A stretch of 64,000 nt of DNA, from NCBI RefSeq assembly GCF_029983815.1, contig NZ_JASBYU010000008.1, positions 1 through 64,000 of the forward strand, in the 5' to 3' direction. This DNA comes from Lagierella sp. (GTDB taxonomy: Bacteria; Bacillota; Clostridia; Tissierellales; Peptoniphilaceae). This document shows, one piece after another, positions 35,541-44,891 of this stretch. The notes under the pieces were generated by a model. The model did not search any database. It worked only from the letters and a program-made list of their open reading frames with translations, and was not told the DNA's origin. Within the stretch, counting starts at the first letter, position 1. The number at the start of each line of letters is the position of its first letter. Made by a program: the position numbers and the translations under genes.

Positions 35541-36980
35541 ATGAATATATTATATTGTACTTCAGAGGCTGTTCCCTTTATAAAGACGGGAGGTCTTGCC
35601 GATGTGGCAGGGTCTTTACCTATAGAGCTAAAAAATATCGGAGAGGACATAAGGGTGGTACTTCCTCTATATGGTCAGATTTCACAGGAATATAGGGAGA
35701 AAATGACCTATGTAGGATATTATTATGTGGATATAGGCCTTCGTCATGACTACTGTGGAATTATGAAGTTGGTTCATGAGGGAGTGACCTTTTACTTTCT
35801 AGACAACGAGATGTATTTTAATAGATACAATATATATGGGGAAAGGGATGATGGTGAAAGATTTCTATTCTTTTCCAAGGCTGTGACTCTACTGCCTAAG
35901 GTAATAGATTTCAAACCAGATATCATTCACACAAATGACTGGCATACTGCCATGGTAAATGTCTATATTAAAGACTTTGCCAGGGGAGACGACTATTATA
36001 ATTCCATCAAGTCTATCTTTACCATTCACAACTTAAAGTACCAAGGAGTTTTTCCTTCTGGCATATTAGGGTTTTCTGGCTTGTCCGCAGAGTATTTCAA
36101 CGAGGAAGCTCTAAAATATTATGACTGTGTTAACTTTATGAAGGGTGGAATTGTATATTGTGATATCTTGACTACGGTGTCAAAGACCTATTCTCAAGAA
36201 ATTCAACATGGCTATTTTGGTGAAGGTTTGGATGGAATCATTAGAAAGTACTCTTATAAGCTCTATGGAATTATAAATGGATTGGATTATAAAGTGTGGA
36301 ATCCAAAAAGCGATCCCTATTTAAAGGCAAACTTTGGCTTGGACAACCTTGAGGATAAGGTAAAAAACAAATTGGAACTTCAGAGAATTTACAATCTTCC
36401 AGAAAATGCAGATATTCCACTTTTTATCATGGTTACACGGCTAGTTGACATGAAGGGATTGGATATTCTTCTTCATATTATGGATGAGCTTTTATACTTT
36501 GAGGACATTCAAGTGATAGTTTTAGGTACGGGAAGTGAAAACTACGAAAATTCACTTAGGTTTTTCCAAAGTAAATACCCTAGTAAATTGGCGGCTAGGC
36601 TATATTATAGCAACGATGAGTCCCATCTTCTATATGGCGGAGGAGATTTCCTTCTTATGCCTTCTCTAGCAGAGCCATGCGGTATATCTCAGTTAATGGC
36701 AATGAGATATGGTACTCTTCCAATAGTTAGAGAGACTGGTGGACTTAAGGACACTGTAAAGCCCTACAATAAGTTTACTGGAGAGGGAACTGGTTTTTCC
36801 TTTGCCAATATCAACGCCCATGAATTGCTATTTACAATAAAACAGGCTATTGAAACCTATTATGATAAAGAGGCCTTAAAGGGACTTGTGGTTTCAGCAA
36901 TGAAGGAAAAGAACGACTGGGAACAATCGGCTAAGGAATATTTAAAACTTTACAAGAGATTGGTTGGTATCTATGAATAA
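35541..36980 (+). CDS. glgA: Glycogen synthase (ADP-glucose type)
   Basis: A 479-residue GT5 glucosyltransferase that extends alpha-1,4-glucan from ADP-glucose. The N-terminal KTGGLADV motif and the C-terminal EPCGISQLMAM acid motif are both intact. The start is ATG at 35541, one base after glgD, with GGTGGAG upstream. Its end overlaps the phosphorylase-like gene by eight bases. The enzyme looks fully active. Confidence 0.96.
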   Translation: MNILYCTSEAVPFIKTGGLADVAGSLPIELKNIGEDIRVVLPLYGQISQEYREKMTYVGYYYVDIGLRHDYCGIMKLVHEGVTFYFLDNEMYFNRYNIYGERDDGERFLFFSKAVTLLPKVIDFKPDIIHTNDWHTAMVNVYIKDFARGDDYYNSIKSIFTIHNLKYQGVFPSGILGFSGLSAEYFNEEALKYYDCVNFMKGGIVYCDILTTVSKTYSQEIQHGYFGEGLDGIIRKYSYKLYGIINGLDYKVWNPKSDPYLKANFGLDNLEDKVKNKLELQRIYNLPENADIPLFIMVTRLVDMKGLDILLHIMDELLYFEDIQVIVLGTGSENYENSLRFFQSKYPSKLAARLYYSNDESHLLYGGGDFLLMPSLAEPCGISQLMAMRYGTLPIVRETGGLKDTVKPYNKFTGEGTGFSFANINAHELLFTIKQAIETYYDKEALKGLVVSAMKEKNDWEQSAKEYLKLYKRLVGIYE

Positions 36981-39348
36981 AATTTCTAAAGAAGAATTGG
37001 CAGATAGAATAAAATATGAGTTACACAATAGGAAGGCTCTTACCTTTTATGAAATAAAACCCTTCGATATATATCTGGCAGTGGTTAAATGTCTTAGGGA
37101 TATATTGGCAAGTTCTTGGACTAAGTCCAAGGAAAGGATTTTTGCAAAACAATCGAAGGCCCAGGAAAAAGGGTCTTTGATTGATAATGGGTCATTGGAT
37201 CAAAAACAAGAGTTTTTTAATTCGCAAAGACAGATCTACCTTTTTTCTTTTGAATTTTTAACGGGGAAATTTTTAAATAGGACTTTAAACTACACAGGCT
37301 TGAGGGAGACACTTAAAGATAGTTTGGAACTTTTAGGATATGACTTTGATGAAATAATGAATATGGACATACTACCCTTCTTAGGGGAGGGGTCTTTAGG
37401 TGAGCTTTCCTTTTCTATTTTGGAGTCGGGCACTTGTGAAAATTTGAATATAAAGGGATATTGTCTTAGATATGAAAATGGACGTTTTAAACAGGAAATT
37501 GTCCATGGTTCCCAAATAGAAAAAACTATAAATTGGATTTCTAAAGGGTTTCCCTGGGAGGTTAAGAGAAGTGGTAGACAGACTATACAAATAGCTAATA
37601 CAAATTTGGAGGCTGTTTCCTATGACATTCCGATAATAGGTTATGAATGTGAGGCTGTAAATACTTTAAGGCTATTTCAGGCAAGGGGTGACAGTCTTTT
37701 AAACCCGATGAATGTGATTGACAACAAAAACTCCGACAAGTCCTTAAACTATATATTAGTTAAAGCCCTCTCCAGTTTTATGTATATGGAAGATGTAAAT
37801 TCCCAGGGGAAAAAGATCAGACTTGCCCAGGAATACTTTTTGGCTACTTCAGGTGTTAAGGACATCATAGAGGATTTAAAATTGAGAGGGATAGAGGATG
37901 GATTTGAAGATAGGATAAAAATACTTTTAAATGAACATCACACCCTTATTACCATTCCGGTATTTATGAAGGAATTTTGTGAAGTCTTTGAAATTTCTAA
38001 AGAGGACTGTATCGAGCTAATTCCTAAGATTTTTCAATATCGATCCTTTGAAGATATAATGGGAAGGCCTAAGATATGGTCAAAGGAATTGATAGTGGAC
38101 ATCTGTCCGGACTTAGTGGAATATCTGGACTATATTGTTAGAAGGATGGACCTTGAAGTAGAAAATAGCAAAAAAGATAGTAATGACTATGGTTTTGACT
38201 CTTCTTATAATTTAACTGAAATTATGATATATCTGGTTAAAGAGATAAGATTTTTATCTCAAATGCAGGAACATAGCTTAATTCAAGATTATAAGAAAAT
38301 TCATAACGAAGGCTTTAACAAGAAGTTCAGAGTTGATAAAAGCCTACTAAATCTTTCAACCTGGATGGGGGAGGCTAACCCTAGACTACTAGATTATTTA
38401 AATAAAAAGCTTGATACGGATATTTTAAAAAATAGCAAGGGACTAAGTAGGCTTTCCTCTTTGATAAATGAAGAGATGATAAATGATATCTATAAAATAA
38501 AGAGGGATAATAAGCTTAGGATTAAAGAACTGGTATTTAAAAAATATCACAGGTCTATTAACCCTGAATCCATGTACATTATGAACCTTAGGACTTTTCA
38601 GGAACGCAGGAGACAGTTTTTAACTTGCCTTTATCTGACTGAAAAATACTTTGAGCTTATGGATAATGCAAATATGGATATGGTTGATAGGACCTATTTT
38701 ATTGGGGGAATCTCTTCTCAGAAGTATCTTGCTTCAAAGTATGTGATTAAATATATTAACCAGTTGATGGAGATTATAAATAGGGATATCAGTATAAAGG
38801 ATAAGATCAAAGTGATCTTTGTAGAAAATCTAAATAAAGAGAAGATGTTAAACTTGGTATCTGGTTGTGATATTGTGGAGCAGATTTCAACTCCTGGGCT
38901 TGAAGTTGTGGGAAGCAACCCTCTGATGTACATGGCAAGTGGAAGTCTTGTTATGGGAAGCAAGACAGGTCTTAACCTGGATATTAGAAATATGATTGCA
39001 GAGGAGAATATATTTTTATTTGGAAGGAGCAAGGAGGAAGTAGATTACGATTTTGCTCATAATTTTTACAATCCTGAAAGGTTTATTTCCGAGAATAGTA
39101 GACTAAAGAATTTAATCTACAGAATAAGGATGTCAACCTTTCCAGACTTGAAGGAGAGCTTTGAAAGTCTATATCATATTATTATAAAATATAATGACAG
39201 CTTCCAAGTCTTTAGGGATTATGACTCCTACTATGACACTTGGGAAAAAATCGCTAAGCAATTTAGGGACAAGGATAACTGGACAAAGAAATCTATAATA
39301 AACATAGGGGCTTGTGGTAATTTTTCACATCCTTTGGAAATAGATTAG
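36973..39348 (+). CDS. Glycogen phosphorylase-family pseudoenzyme (predicted)
   Basis: A 791-residue intact frame that aligns along its whole length with GT35 phosphorylases: LGEGSLGEL, GYCLRYENGRFKQEIVHGSQ, GYECEAVNTLRLF, LAQEYFLATSGVKDII, EQISTPGLEVVG, then ENIFLFG. The PLP lysine (K680 in muscle phosphorylase, in GNMKFM) is Met652, in the gapless stretch NPLMYM. The phosphate-site KR...EYKRQLL segment is LRTFQERRRQFL, the NHT loop is lost, TNGITPRRW is lost, and GGKAAPGY reads GGISSQKY. Phosphorolysis is therefore unlikely. It overlaps glgA and precedes pulA in the glycogen operon, so a binding or regulatory role is inferred. Confidence 0.85.
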   Translation: MNKISKEELADRIKYELHNRKALTFYEIKPFDIYLAVVKCLRDILASSWTKSKERIFAKQSKAQEKGSLIDNGSLDQKQEFFNSQRQIYLFSFEFLTGKFLNRTLNYTGLRETLKDSLELLGYDFDEIMNMDILPFLGEGSLGELSFSILESGTCENLNIKGYCLRYENGRFKQEIVHGSQIEKTINWISKGFPWEVKRSGRQTIQIANTNLEAVSYDIPIIGYECEAVNTLRLFQARGDSLLNPMNVIDNKNSDKSLNYILVKALSSFMYMEDVNSQGKKIRLAQEYFLATSGVKDIIEDLKLRGIEDGFEDRIKILLNEHHTLITIPVFMKEFCEVFEISKEDCIELIPKIFQYRSFEDIMGRPKIWSKELIVDICPDLVEYLDYIVRRMDLEVENSKKDSNDYGFDSSYNLTEIMIYLVKEIRFLSQMQEHSLIQDYKKIHNEGFNKKFRVDKSLLNLSTWMGEANPRLLDYLNKKLDTDILKNSKGLSRLSSLINEEMINDIYKIKRDNKLRIKELVFKKYHRSINPESMYIMNLRTFQERRRQFLTCLYLTEKYFELMDNANMDMVDRTYFIGGISSQKYLASKYVIKYINQLMEIINRDISIKDKIKVIFVENLNKEKMLNLVSGCDIVEQISTPGLEVVGSNPLMYMASGSLVMGSKTGLNLDIRNMIAEENIFLFGRSKEEVDYDFAHNFYNPERFISENSRLKNLIYRIRMSTFPDLKESFESLYHIIIKYNDSFQVFRDYDSYYDTWEKIAKQFRDKDNWTKKSIINIGACGNFSHPLEID

Positions 39349-39356
39349 GGGGAAAC

Positions 39357-41258
39357 ATGGATTACAATACTATTAAAGACAAGGTTTTAGGATTTGAATA
39401 TAGTAAGGACGGATGCACTTTTAGAGTTTGGTCTCCCGTGAGTAAGTCTGTGTTTGTTGCCATATACGAGGAATACAACTTAAGCGAGAGAAGGCTATAT
39501 AAGATGACAAGGGATACCTTTGGAGTTTGGGAAGTGGTAGTTCCAGGGGATTTGAACTTGAAATTCTATACCTATATCCTTGATGAAAAGTTTGAAGTAA
39601 CGGACCCCTACAGCATATCAGCCTCTGTCAACAGCACCAAGTCAGCAATAGTGGACTTAAATCAGACGGATCCACCGGGTTTTAAGGACCATTCTATCCC
39701 CCAAAATAAACGGGAAGATGCAATTATTTATGAAACCCATGTAAAAGACTTTACCTACCATGAATCAAGTGGTGTAAAGGGGGAATATCGAGGAAAGTTC
39801 TTAGGAATAGCTGAAGAAAATACAAATTACCTTGGGCTACAAACTGGGCTGGACCATTTGGAAGATCTAGGGATAACCCATCTTCACCTAATGCCTATCT
39901 TCGATTATTTAACGGTGGATGAAACAGAAGAAAATTTTCACAATCCACATAATTATAATTGGGGCTATGACCCAGAGCTATACAATGTTCCAGAGGGTTC
40001 ATATTCCTTAGATCCCTCCAATCCTGTATCTAGGATTAAGGAACTTAAAAAAATGATAATGAAGGTGCATGAGAAGGGGATTTCTGTGGTAATGGATGTA
40101 GTATACAACCACACCTACAGGTCGATGGACTCAAACTTTAACCAGCTAAATCCCTTTTATTATTATAGAATAGATAGGCAGGGTCATTTCTCAAATGGGT
40201 CAGGTTGTGGAAATGAATTCGCCTCTGAAGTGGAGATGGGTAGAAAACTCATTATTGATTCACTTAAATACTGGGTGCAGGAGTACAAGGTAGATGGGTT
40301 TAGGTTTGATTTGATGGCACTTATGGACAGAGAAACCGTAGATTTGATAGTTAAAGAGCTTAGAAATCTAAATCCCAATATCTTAATATATGGTGAGCCT
40401 TGGATGGCCTGGTCCACAACTCTACCTATAAATAGTCAGACATTACCCGGTTCTCAAAAGGGAAGGGGATTTTCTATATTTAACTCGGATTTTAGAGATG
40501 CCATTAAGGGGGACAATGATGGTGATGGAAAGGGCTATATTCAAGGAGAATACAGCCTTAAAAAAAGAGTTCAAATAGGAATTATGGGTTCGATTATCTC
40601 CCTGGATGGTTATGACGGTTTAACCATGTATCCTATGGAGAGCATCAACTATTTCAATTCACATGACAATTTAATCCTTGCGGATAAGTTAACAAAATCC
40701 TTAGATAAAGAGGATTTTATAAACTTTGATAAGATTACCAAAATGGCCTTTAATATAATTTTATTGTCCTTGGGACTTCCCTTTTTCCATGGTGGAAATG
40801 AATTTTCAAGAAGCAAATTTATGGAGCACAATACCTACAATAGTCCTATTTCCATAAATCAGATAGATTGGACTTTAAAGAGCAAGAACTTTGGAGTTTA
40901 TAATCATGTGAAAAATTTGATTCACTTTAGAAGAGAGTACAAAGGTTATATGTTAAAGAGTTACGATGAGATGGCAGACAGTTTTTACTTTATTTATGAT
41001 TTGCCCGAGTCTGTTATAGCCTACACTATTCTGGGAGAAGAGGGGATGCTTTTAATCCTTCATAATTGTGGTAGAGATGAATTTTTTATTAACTGGGATT
41101 TGATCTTTGATCATATTAAGTCCTGTTATGGAAATCTTGATGTAGAGGATATTGAACTTGTCTTTGATGAAGAGGCTAAGTTTAACAAGGACTTTACTAA
41201 GGGCGAATCTTTAAAAATTCCAAGTATTACCACGTATATACTAAGGATAAGGTGTTGA
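39357..41258 (+). CDS. pulA: Type I pullulanase (glycogen-debranching enzyme)
   Basis: A 633-residue GH13 enzyme that cuts alpha-1,6 links. It has an N-terminal CBM48-like domain (CTFRVWSPVSKSVFV) and the YNWGYDP motif diagnostic of type I pullulanases. The catalytic triad is intact: D318 (FRFDLMA), E347 (YGEPW) and D437 (SHDN). No signal peptide is present, so it acts in the cytoplasm, presumably on glycogen. The ATG follows AGGGGG. One base separates it from the next gene. Confidence 0.93.
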   Translation: MDYNTIKDKVLGFEYSKDGCTFRVWSPVSKSVFVAIYEEYNLSERRLYKMTRDTFGVWEVVVPGDLNLKFYTYILDEKFEVTDPYSISASVNSTKSAIVDLNQTDPPGFKDHSIPQNKREDAIIYETHVKDFTYHESSGVKGEYRGKFLGIAEENTNYLGLQTGLDHLEDLGITHLHLMPIFDYLTVDETEENFHNPHNYNWGYDPELYNVPEGSYSLDPSNPVSRIKELKKMIMKVHEKGISVVMDVVYNHTYRSMDSNFNQLNPFYYYRIDRQGHFSNGSGCGNEFASEVEMGRKLIIDSLKYWVQEYKVDGFRFDLMALMDRETVDLIVKELRNLNPNILIYGEPWMAWSTTLPINSQTLPGSQKGRGFSIFNSDFRDAIKGDNDGDGKGYIQGEYSLKKRVQIGIMGSIISLDGYDGLTMYPMESINYFNSHDNLILADKLTKSLDKEDFINFDKITKMAFNIILLSLGLPFFHGGNEFSRSKFMEHNTYNSPISINQIDWTLKSKNFGVYNHVKNLIHFRREYKGYMLKSYDEMADSFYFIYDLPESVIAYTILGEEGMLLILHNCGRDEFFINWDLIFDHIKSCYGNLDVEDIELVFDEEAKFNKDFTKGESLKIPSITTYILRIRC

Positions 41259-41259
41259 G

Positions 41260-41820
41260 ATGGAATATATAGAACTTGAGGAATTCGATGAGTTTTTAGA
41301 GGACAAAAATTATATTTTTCTTAGGGATAGATTGTTTTTTAAAGATGACTTAAAGAGGTTCAATGGAAATCTTCAGGTGTTTACGATGTTATACTACCTA
41401 TATTACAAGTTCGAGAAATACGACTATCTCTTTAAAGATATGGAAGAAGCTATTGAGGATTTTAAAAGAATATTTGATAAAAAAGCTTATTGTATATTGC
41501 AGATGACCCATAGGGTAAGGACCTTTAGCTCCAAGAGGGGCAGGACTTTACACTATATGAAAAACACTTGGAAATGGAATGAAGAGTCTGTTTATGACTA
41601 TGTTAAAGGCGGACTGTATTACAACTACCCATGCTTGATGGTCACCTGGAACCATGAGGATATCTTTATAAAAAGGAACTGGAATTTAATCGTTGGTATA
41701 AAAAAAGAGGACTCTAAAATTGTAGCAAAGCTCTATAATGGAAAGGTCTTTTTTAAAATAAATATATCAAAGTGGATTAAGAGTAATTCACTATACAAGG
41801 GAATAGCATATTTTCAATAG
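41260..41820 (+). CDS. Unrecognised protein of the glycogen operon
   Basis: A 186-residue protein I do not recognise. The N-terminal half is acidic and aromatic (DEFLEDKNYIFLRDRLFF, then MLYYLYYKFEKYDYLF); the middle is basic (HRVRTFSSKRGRTLHYMK); the C-terminal half alternates strands (GLYYNYPCLMVTW, NWNLIVGI, SKWIKSN). The last part recalls papain-fold C39-like domains, but no Cys-His-Asp set can be named. No signal peptide or membrane helix. It starts one base after pulA and ends nine bases before pgm, so it is co-expressed with the glycogen enzymes. Confidence 0.6.
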   Translation: MEYIELEEFDEFLEDKNYIFLRDRLFFKDDLKRFNGNLQVFTMLYYLYYKFEKYDYLFKDMEEAIEDFKRIFDKKAYCILQMTHRVRTFSSKRGRTLHYMKNTWKWNEESVYDYVKGGLYYNYPCLMVTWNHEDIFIKRNWNLIVGIKKEDSKIVAKLYNGKVFFKINISKWIKSNSLYKGIAYFQ

Positions 41821-41829
41821 GAGGACATA

Positions 41830-43524
41830 ATGGAATATAAAGAAATATATAGAAAATGGTTAAATAGCGACAACTTTGATACGGAAGTAAAGAAGGAGCT
41901 TGCTTCTATTGCAGACATGGAAGAGGAAATTCAAGATAGATTTTATACTAGTTTACGTTTTGGAACTGCTGGTCTTAGAGGTAAGATAGGTGCTGGTACC
42001 AACCGTATGAACAAGTATATGGTGGCTAAGGCGACTCAAGGCTTTGCCAAGGCCATCATAGATAAGGGGGAGGAGTTTAAATCTAAGGGAGTTGCAATAG
42101 CCTATGACGTTAGGCATTTTTCAAAGGAATTTGCCCAAGTGACAGCGGAGGTCTTTGCAGGTAATGGAATTAAGGTCTATCTCTCCGATGACATTAGACC
42201 AACGCCTTTACTTTCCTATGCCATTAGAAATTTTGGTTGTGCCGGTGGTGTTATGGTAACTGCAAGTCACAATCCAAAGGAATATAATGGATACAAGGCA
42301 TATGGGCCTGAGGGTTCTCAAATATTGGAGGATTTTGCAATTGAAATTGAGAAAAATATATTGGATATTAAAAATTTTGAGGATATTAAAACCCTTCCTA
42401 TCCAAGAGGCAAAGGAAAAGGGACTTGTAAAGCTTTTTTCAAAGGAACTAGATGAGAAATATATGACTGATATCCTGTCTATGACTATAAATGACGAAAA
42501 CTTAGATAAGGATATTAAGATAGTCTATACTCCTTTAAATGGTACGGGAAATAGGCTTGTGCGAGAAATATTAAATAGACGTGGATTTAATAATATCTAT
42601 ATAGTTGATGAGCAGGAAAACCCAGATCCAGACTTTTCTACAGTGGGATATCCAAATCCCGAAGACCCTAAGGCCTTTAAGTACGCCATAGACCTGGGGA
42701 AAAAAGTTTCCGCAGAACTACTTATTGCCACAGACCCGGATGCGGATAGGGCGGCTATAGAGGTTAGGGACAGTGAGGGTAACTATCAATTTTTAAATGG
42801 TAATAAGATTGGTGCTCTTTTGATTAACTATATTCTTAGCCAAAGGGATGCTCAGAATAACCTACCGGATAATTCTGTAATAGTTAAAAGTATTGTTACA
42901 GGGGATATGGGCAAGGAAATTGCAAATAAGTATGGTGTTGAGACGATTGAAACCCTAACGGGTTTTAAAAATATATGTGGTAAGGCCAATGAGTTTGATG
43001 TAACGGGAGAGAAGGAATTTATCTTTGGTTTTGAGGAAAGTATTGGGTACAACTACGGAACTTTCGTAAGGGATAAAGACGCTGTAAGTTCAACCATGAT
43101 GATTTGTGAACTGGCAGCCTTCTATAAAAAACAGGGCAAGTCCCTTTTGGATGTTTTAAATGAACTTAGACAGGAGTTTGGATACTTTGAAGAAAAGCTA
43201 ATTTCTATTATTTTAGAGGGAATAGCAGGACAAGAGAGGATTTCAAGGATAATGGAAGGTTTTAGAGCCAACCCTATTGAAGAGATTGAGGATATAAAAT
43301 TGGTTAAAACTGTAGACTTTTTGAAGGATGACACGGGAACTCCTAAGTCCAATGTTTTAAAATATTACTTTGATGATGGTTCATGGTATGCCCTACGTCC
43401 TTCAGGAACTGAGCCTAAAATAAAGGTATATATTTATTCCAAGGCAGAGAATTTAAAAAGTGCAAATATGAAATTGGACATGATTGAAAAGGCCACAGTT
43501 GAAAAAATAGATAGGATTTCTTAA
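41830..43524 (+). CDS. pgm: Phosphoglucomutase / phosphomannomutase family enzyme
   Basis: A 564-residue alpha-D-phosphohexomutase that interconverts glucose 1-phosphate and glucose 6-phosphate, joining glycogen to glycolysis. The phosphoserine is S146 in TASHNPKEYNGYK; the metal loop ATDPDADR, the sugar loop GFEESIGYNYG and the phosphate loop RPSGTEPKIK are all present. The ATG follows AGGAGG. Last gene of the operon; a terminator follows. Confidence 0.95.
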   Translation: MEYKEIYRKWLNSDNFDTEVKKELASIADMEEEIQDRFYTSLRFGTAGLRGKIGAGTNRMNKYMVAKATQGFAKAIIDKGEEFKSKGVAIAYDVRHFSKEFAQVTAEVFAGNGIKVYLSDDIRPTPLLSYAIRNFGCAGGVMVTASHNPKEYNGYKAYGPEGSQILEDFAIEIEKNILDIKNFEDIKTLPIQEAKEKGLVKLFSKELDEKYMTDILSMTINDENLDKDIKIVYTPLNGTGNRLVREILNRRGFNNIYIVDEQENPDPDFSTVGYPNPEDPKAFKYAIDLGKKVSAELLIATDPDADRAAIEVRDSEGNYQFLNGNKIGALLINYILSQRDAQNNLPDNSVIVKSIVTGDMGKEIANKYGVETIETLTGFKNICGKANEFDVTGEKEFIFGFEESIGYNYGTFVRDKDAVSSTMMICELAAFYKKQGKSLLDVLNELRQEFGYFEEKLISIILEGIAGQERISRIMEGFRANPIEEIEDIKLVKTVDFLKDDTGTPKSNVLKYYFDDGSWYALRPSGTEPKIKVYIYSKAENLKSANMKLDMIEKATVEKIDRIS

Positions 43525-43532
43525 AAATTTGA

Positions 43533-43558
43533 GGGATGGCTACGATCGTCCCTTTTTT
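43533..43558 (+). terminator. Terminator of the glycogen operon
   Basis: GGGATG at 43533-43538 pairs with CGTCCC at 43547-43552 (one G-U pair), followed by six T residues. Confidence 0.85.
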
Positions 43559-43650
43559 ATAATGTGATTTTAGGAATAACAATTAAGATGTGGCGATATC
43601 TTATGTAGGACTATACAAATTCAAATTTATGGACATAGAAGTACTCCATT

Positions 43651-43684
43651 ATTCTATAATTTGATATAATAATAGTTATAGAAT
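43651..43684. promoter_or_regulatory. Inverted repeat centred on the xpt -10 box
   Basis: ATTCTATAA at 43651-43659 and TTATAGAAT at 43676-43684 form a perfect 9-bp inverted repeat whose centre coincides with TATAAT at 43665-43670. A second TATAAT lies at 43655-43660. It may be an operator; no purine riboswitch is present. Confidence 0.4.
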
Positions 43685-43709
43685 TTCACAATGAATCGAG
43701 GGAAGAGTT

Positions 43710-44294
43710 TTGAACTTGTTAGAAAAAAGGATTTTGGAAGATGGTGTAGTTCTTCCAGGAAATGTGTTAAAGGTGGACAGTTTTGTAAATCATAGAATAG
43801 ATCCTGACTTTTTTATGAATATCGGCAAAGAATTTGCAAAGAGATTTAAGGATAGAGAAATAGATAAGATTTTGACATTAGAGGTATCTGGTATTGCCAT
43901 AGCCTTTGCAGTAGGGGTTTTCTTGGAAAAACCTGTAATATTTGCAAAAAAGACACAGTCTAAGACTCTAGGTGATTATGTTTATAAAACTTCTGTCTAT
44001 AGCTACACCAAGGGTAGGGAATATGAAGTCAAAGTCTCTAAAGAGTTTTTAGAAGAAGGGGACAGAGTTTTGTTAATAGATGATTTTCTTGCAAATGGAA
44101 AGGCCTTGGAAGGGCTACTTGACATATGTAATCAAGCAAAGGCCAGTGTTGAAGGAATTGGTATTTTAATCGAAAAGGGATTTCAAGAAGGTGGAAAGAA
44201 CTTAAGAAAAAAAGGGTATGAAATTGAATCCCTTGCTATAATTAAATCCTTGGAAGATGAAAAAGTAATATTTGATAAGGTGGAAGACTTTTAG
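43710..44294 (+). CDS. xpt: Xanthine phosphoribosyltransferase
   Basis: A 194-residue purine-salvage enzyme that makes XMP from xanthine and PRPP. The PRPP loop VLLIDDFLANGKALEGL is present, and the N-terminal LLEKRILEDGVVLPGNVLKV segment fits Xpt rather than Hpt. The start is TTG at 43710, six bases after GAGGGA. Unlike xpt of Bacillus, the leader has no purine riboswitch. It stands before the FHA-SEDS-PBP genes but 87 bases away. Confidence 0.93.
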   Translation: MNLLEKRILEDGVVLPGNVLKVDSFVNHRIDPDFFMNIGKEFAKRFKDREIDKILTLEVSGIAIAFAVGVFLEKPVIFAKKTQSKTLGDYVYKTSVYSYTKGREYEVKVSKEFLEEGDRVLLIDDFLANGKALEGLLDICNQAKASVEGIGILIEKGFQEGGKNLRKKGYEIESLAIIKSLEDEKVIFDKVEDF

Positions 44295-44381
44295 CTTACA
44301 AAATTGTTACAAAAAGTCTAAATTATAGGAAAATTTAAGTTTTTCGTGTAGAATAATAGTACCAAGAATTTAGGAGAAGAT

Positions 44382-44891
44382 ATGAAGTTTATTATTGAAT
44401 TACTAGAAAAATTTTTCTCTATTCAATTGACAGCAAATATGAAGCTATATGATCTATTGGCTATGATTTTTAAATATGCCTTTGTGATTATCATCTATTA
44501 CTTCATCTTTAACATAATCAAGATGATTTACTTGGATATTAAGGGAATTAACAATTTGAATACCCCTGCAGATACTTATTTGAAGCTGATTAATAGAAAA
44601 GAGAGATTACCTTTTAAGATACAGGAACACTATTTTATAAAGGACAGCACGACTATTGGAAGAGCAGACAGCAACGATGTGGTTTTAAGGGATAGATTTA
44701 TCTCTAAAAATCATGCCAGAATATATAAGCAAAGAGGTCTCTTCTATTTGCAGGACCTAGGCTCTGCCAATGGTTCCTATGTAAATGGACAGAAGGTAGA
44801 CAGTGTTGTTCAGCTTAGAGATAAGGATTTAGTTGACTTCGGTCAAGTAGAGTTCCTATTTGTAGATGGTGATGATAAAAATGAAAAGTAA
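44382..44891 (+). CDS. Membrane-anchored FHA-domain protein
   Basis: A 169-residue protein with one membrane helix at about residues 22-50 and a C-terminal FHA domain (about 86-160: GRADSNDVVLRDRFISKNHARI, then LGSANGSYVNG). FHA domains bind phosphothreonine. It overlaps the SEDS glycosyltransferase gene by 11 bases and is the first gene of a three-gene cell-wall module, an arrangement like the fhaB-rodA-pbpA cluster of Actinobacteria. No Ser/Thr kinase lies in the window. The ATG follows AGGAG. Confidence 0.9.
   Translation: MKFIIELLEKFFSIQLTANMKLYDLLAMIFKYAFVIIIYYFIFNIIKMIYLDIKGINNLNTPADTYLKLINRKERLPFKIQEHYFIKDSTTIGRADSNDVVLRDRFISKNHARIYKQRGLFYLQDLGSANGSYVNGQKVDSVVQLRDKDLVDFGQVEFLFVDGDDKNEK

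Noticed and set aside
43559..43709. A purine riboswitch in front of xpt
   Set aside because: None of the conserved junction bases or the two kissing loops can be found.
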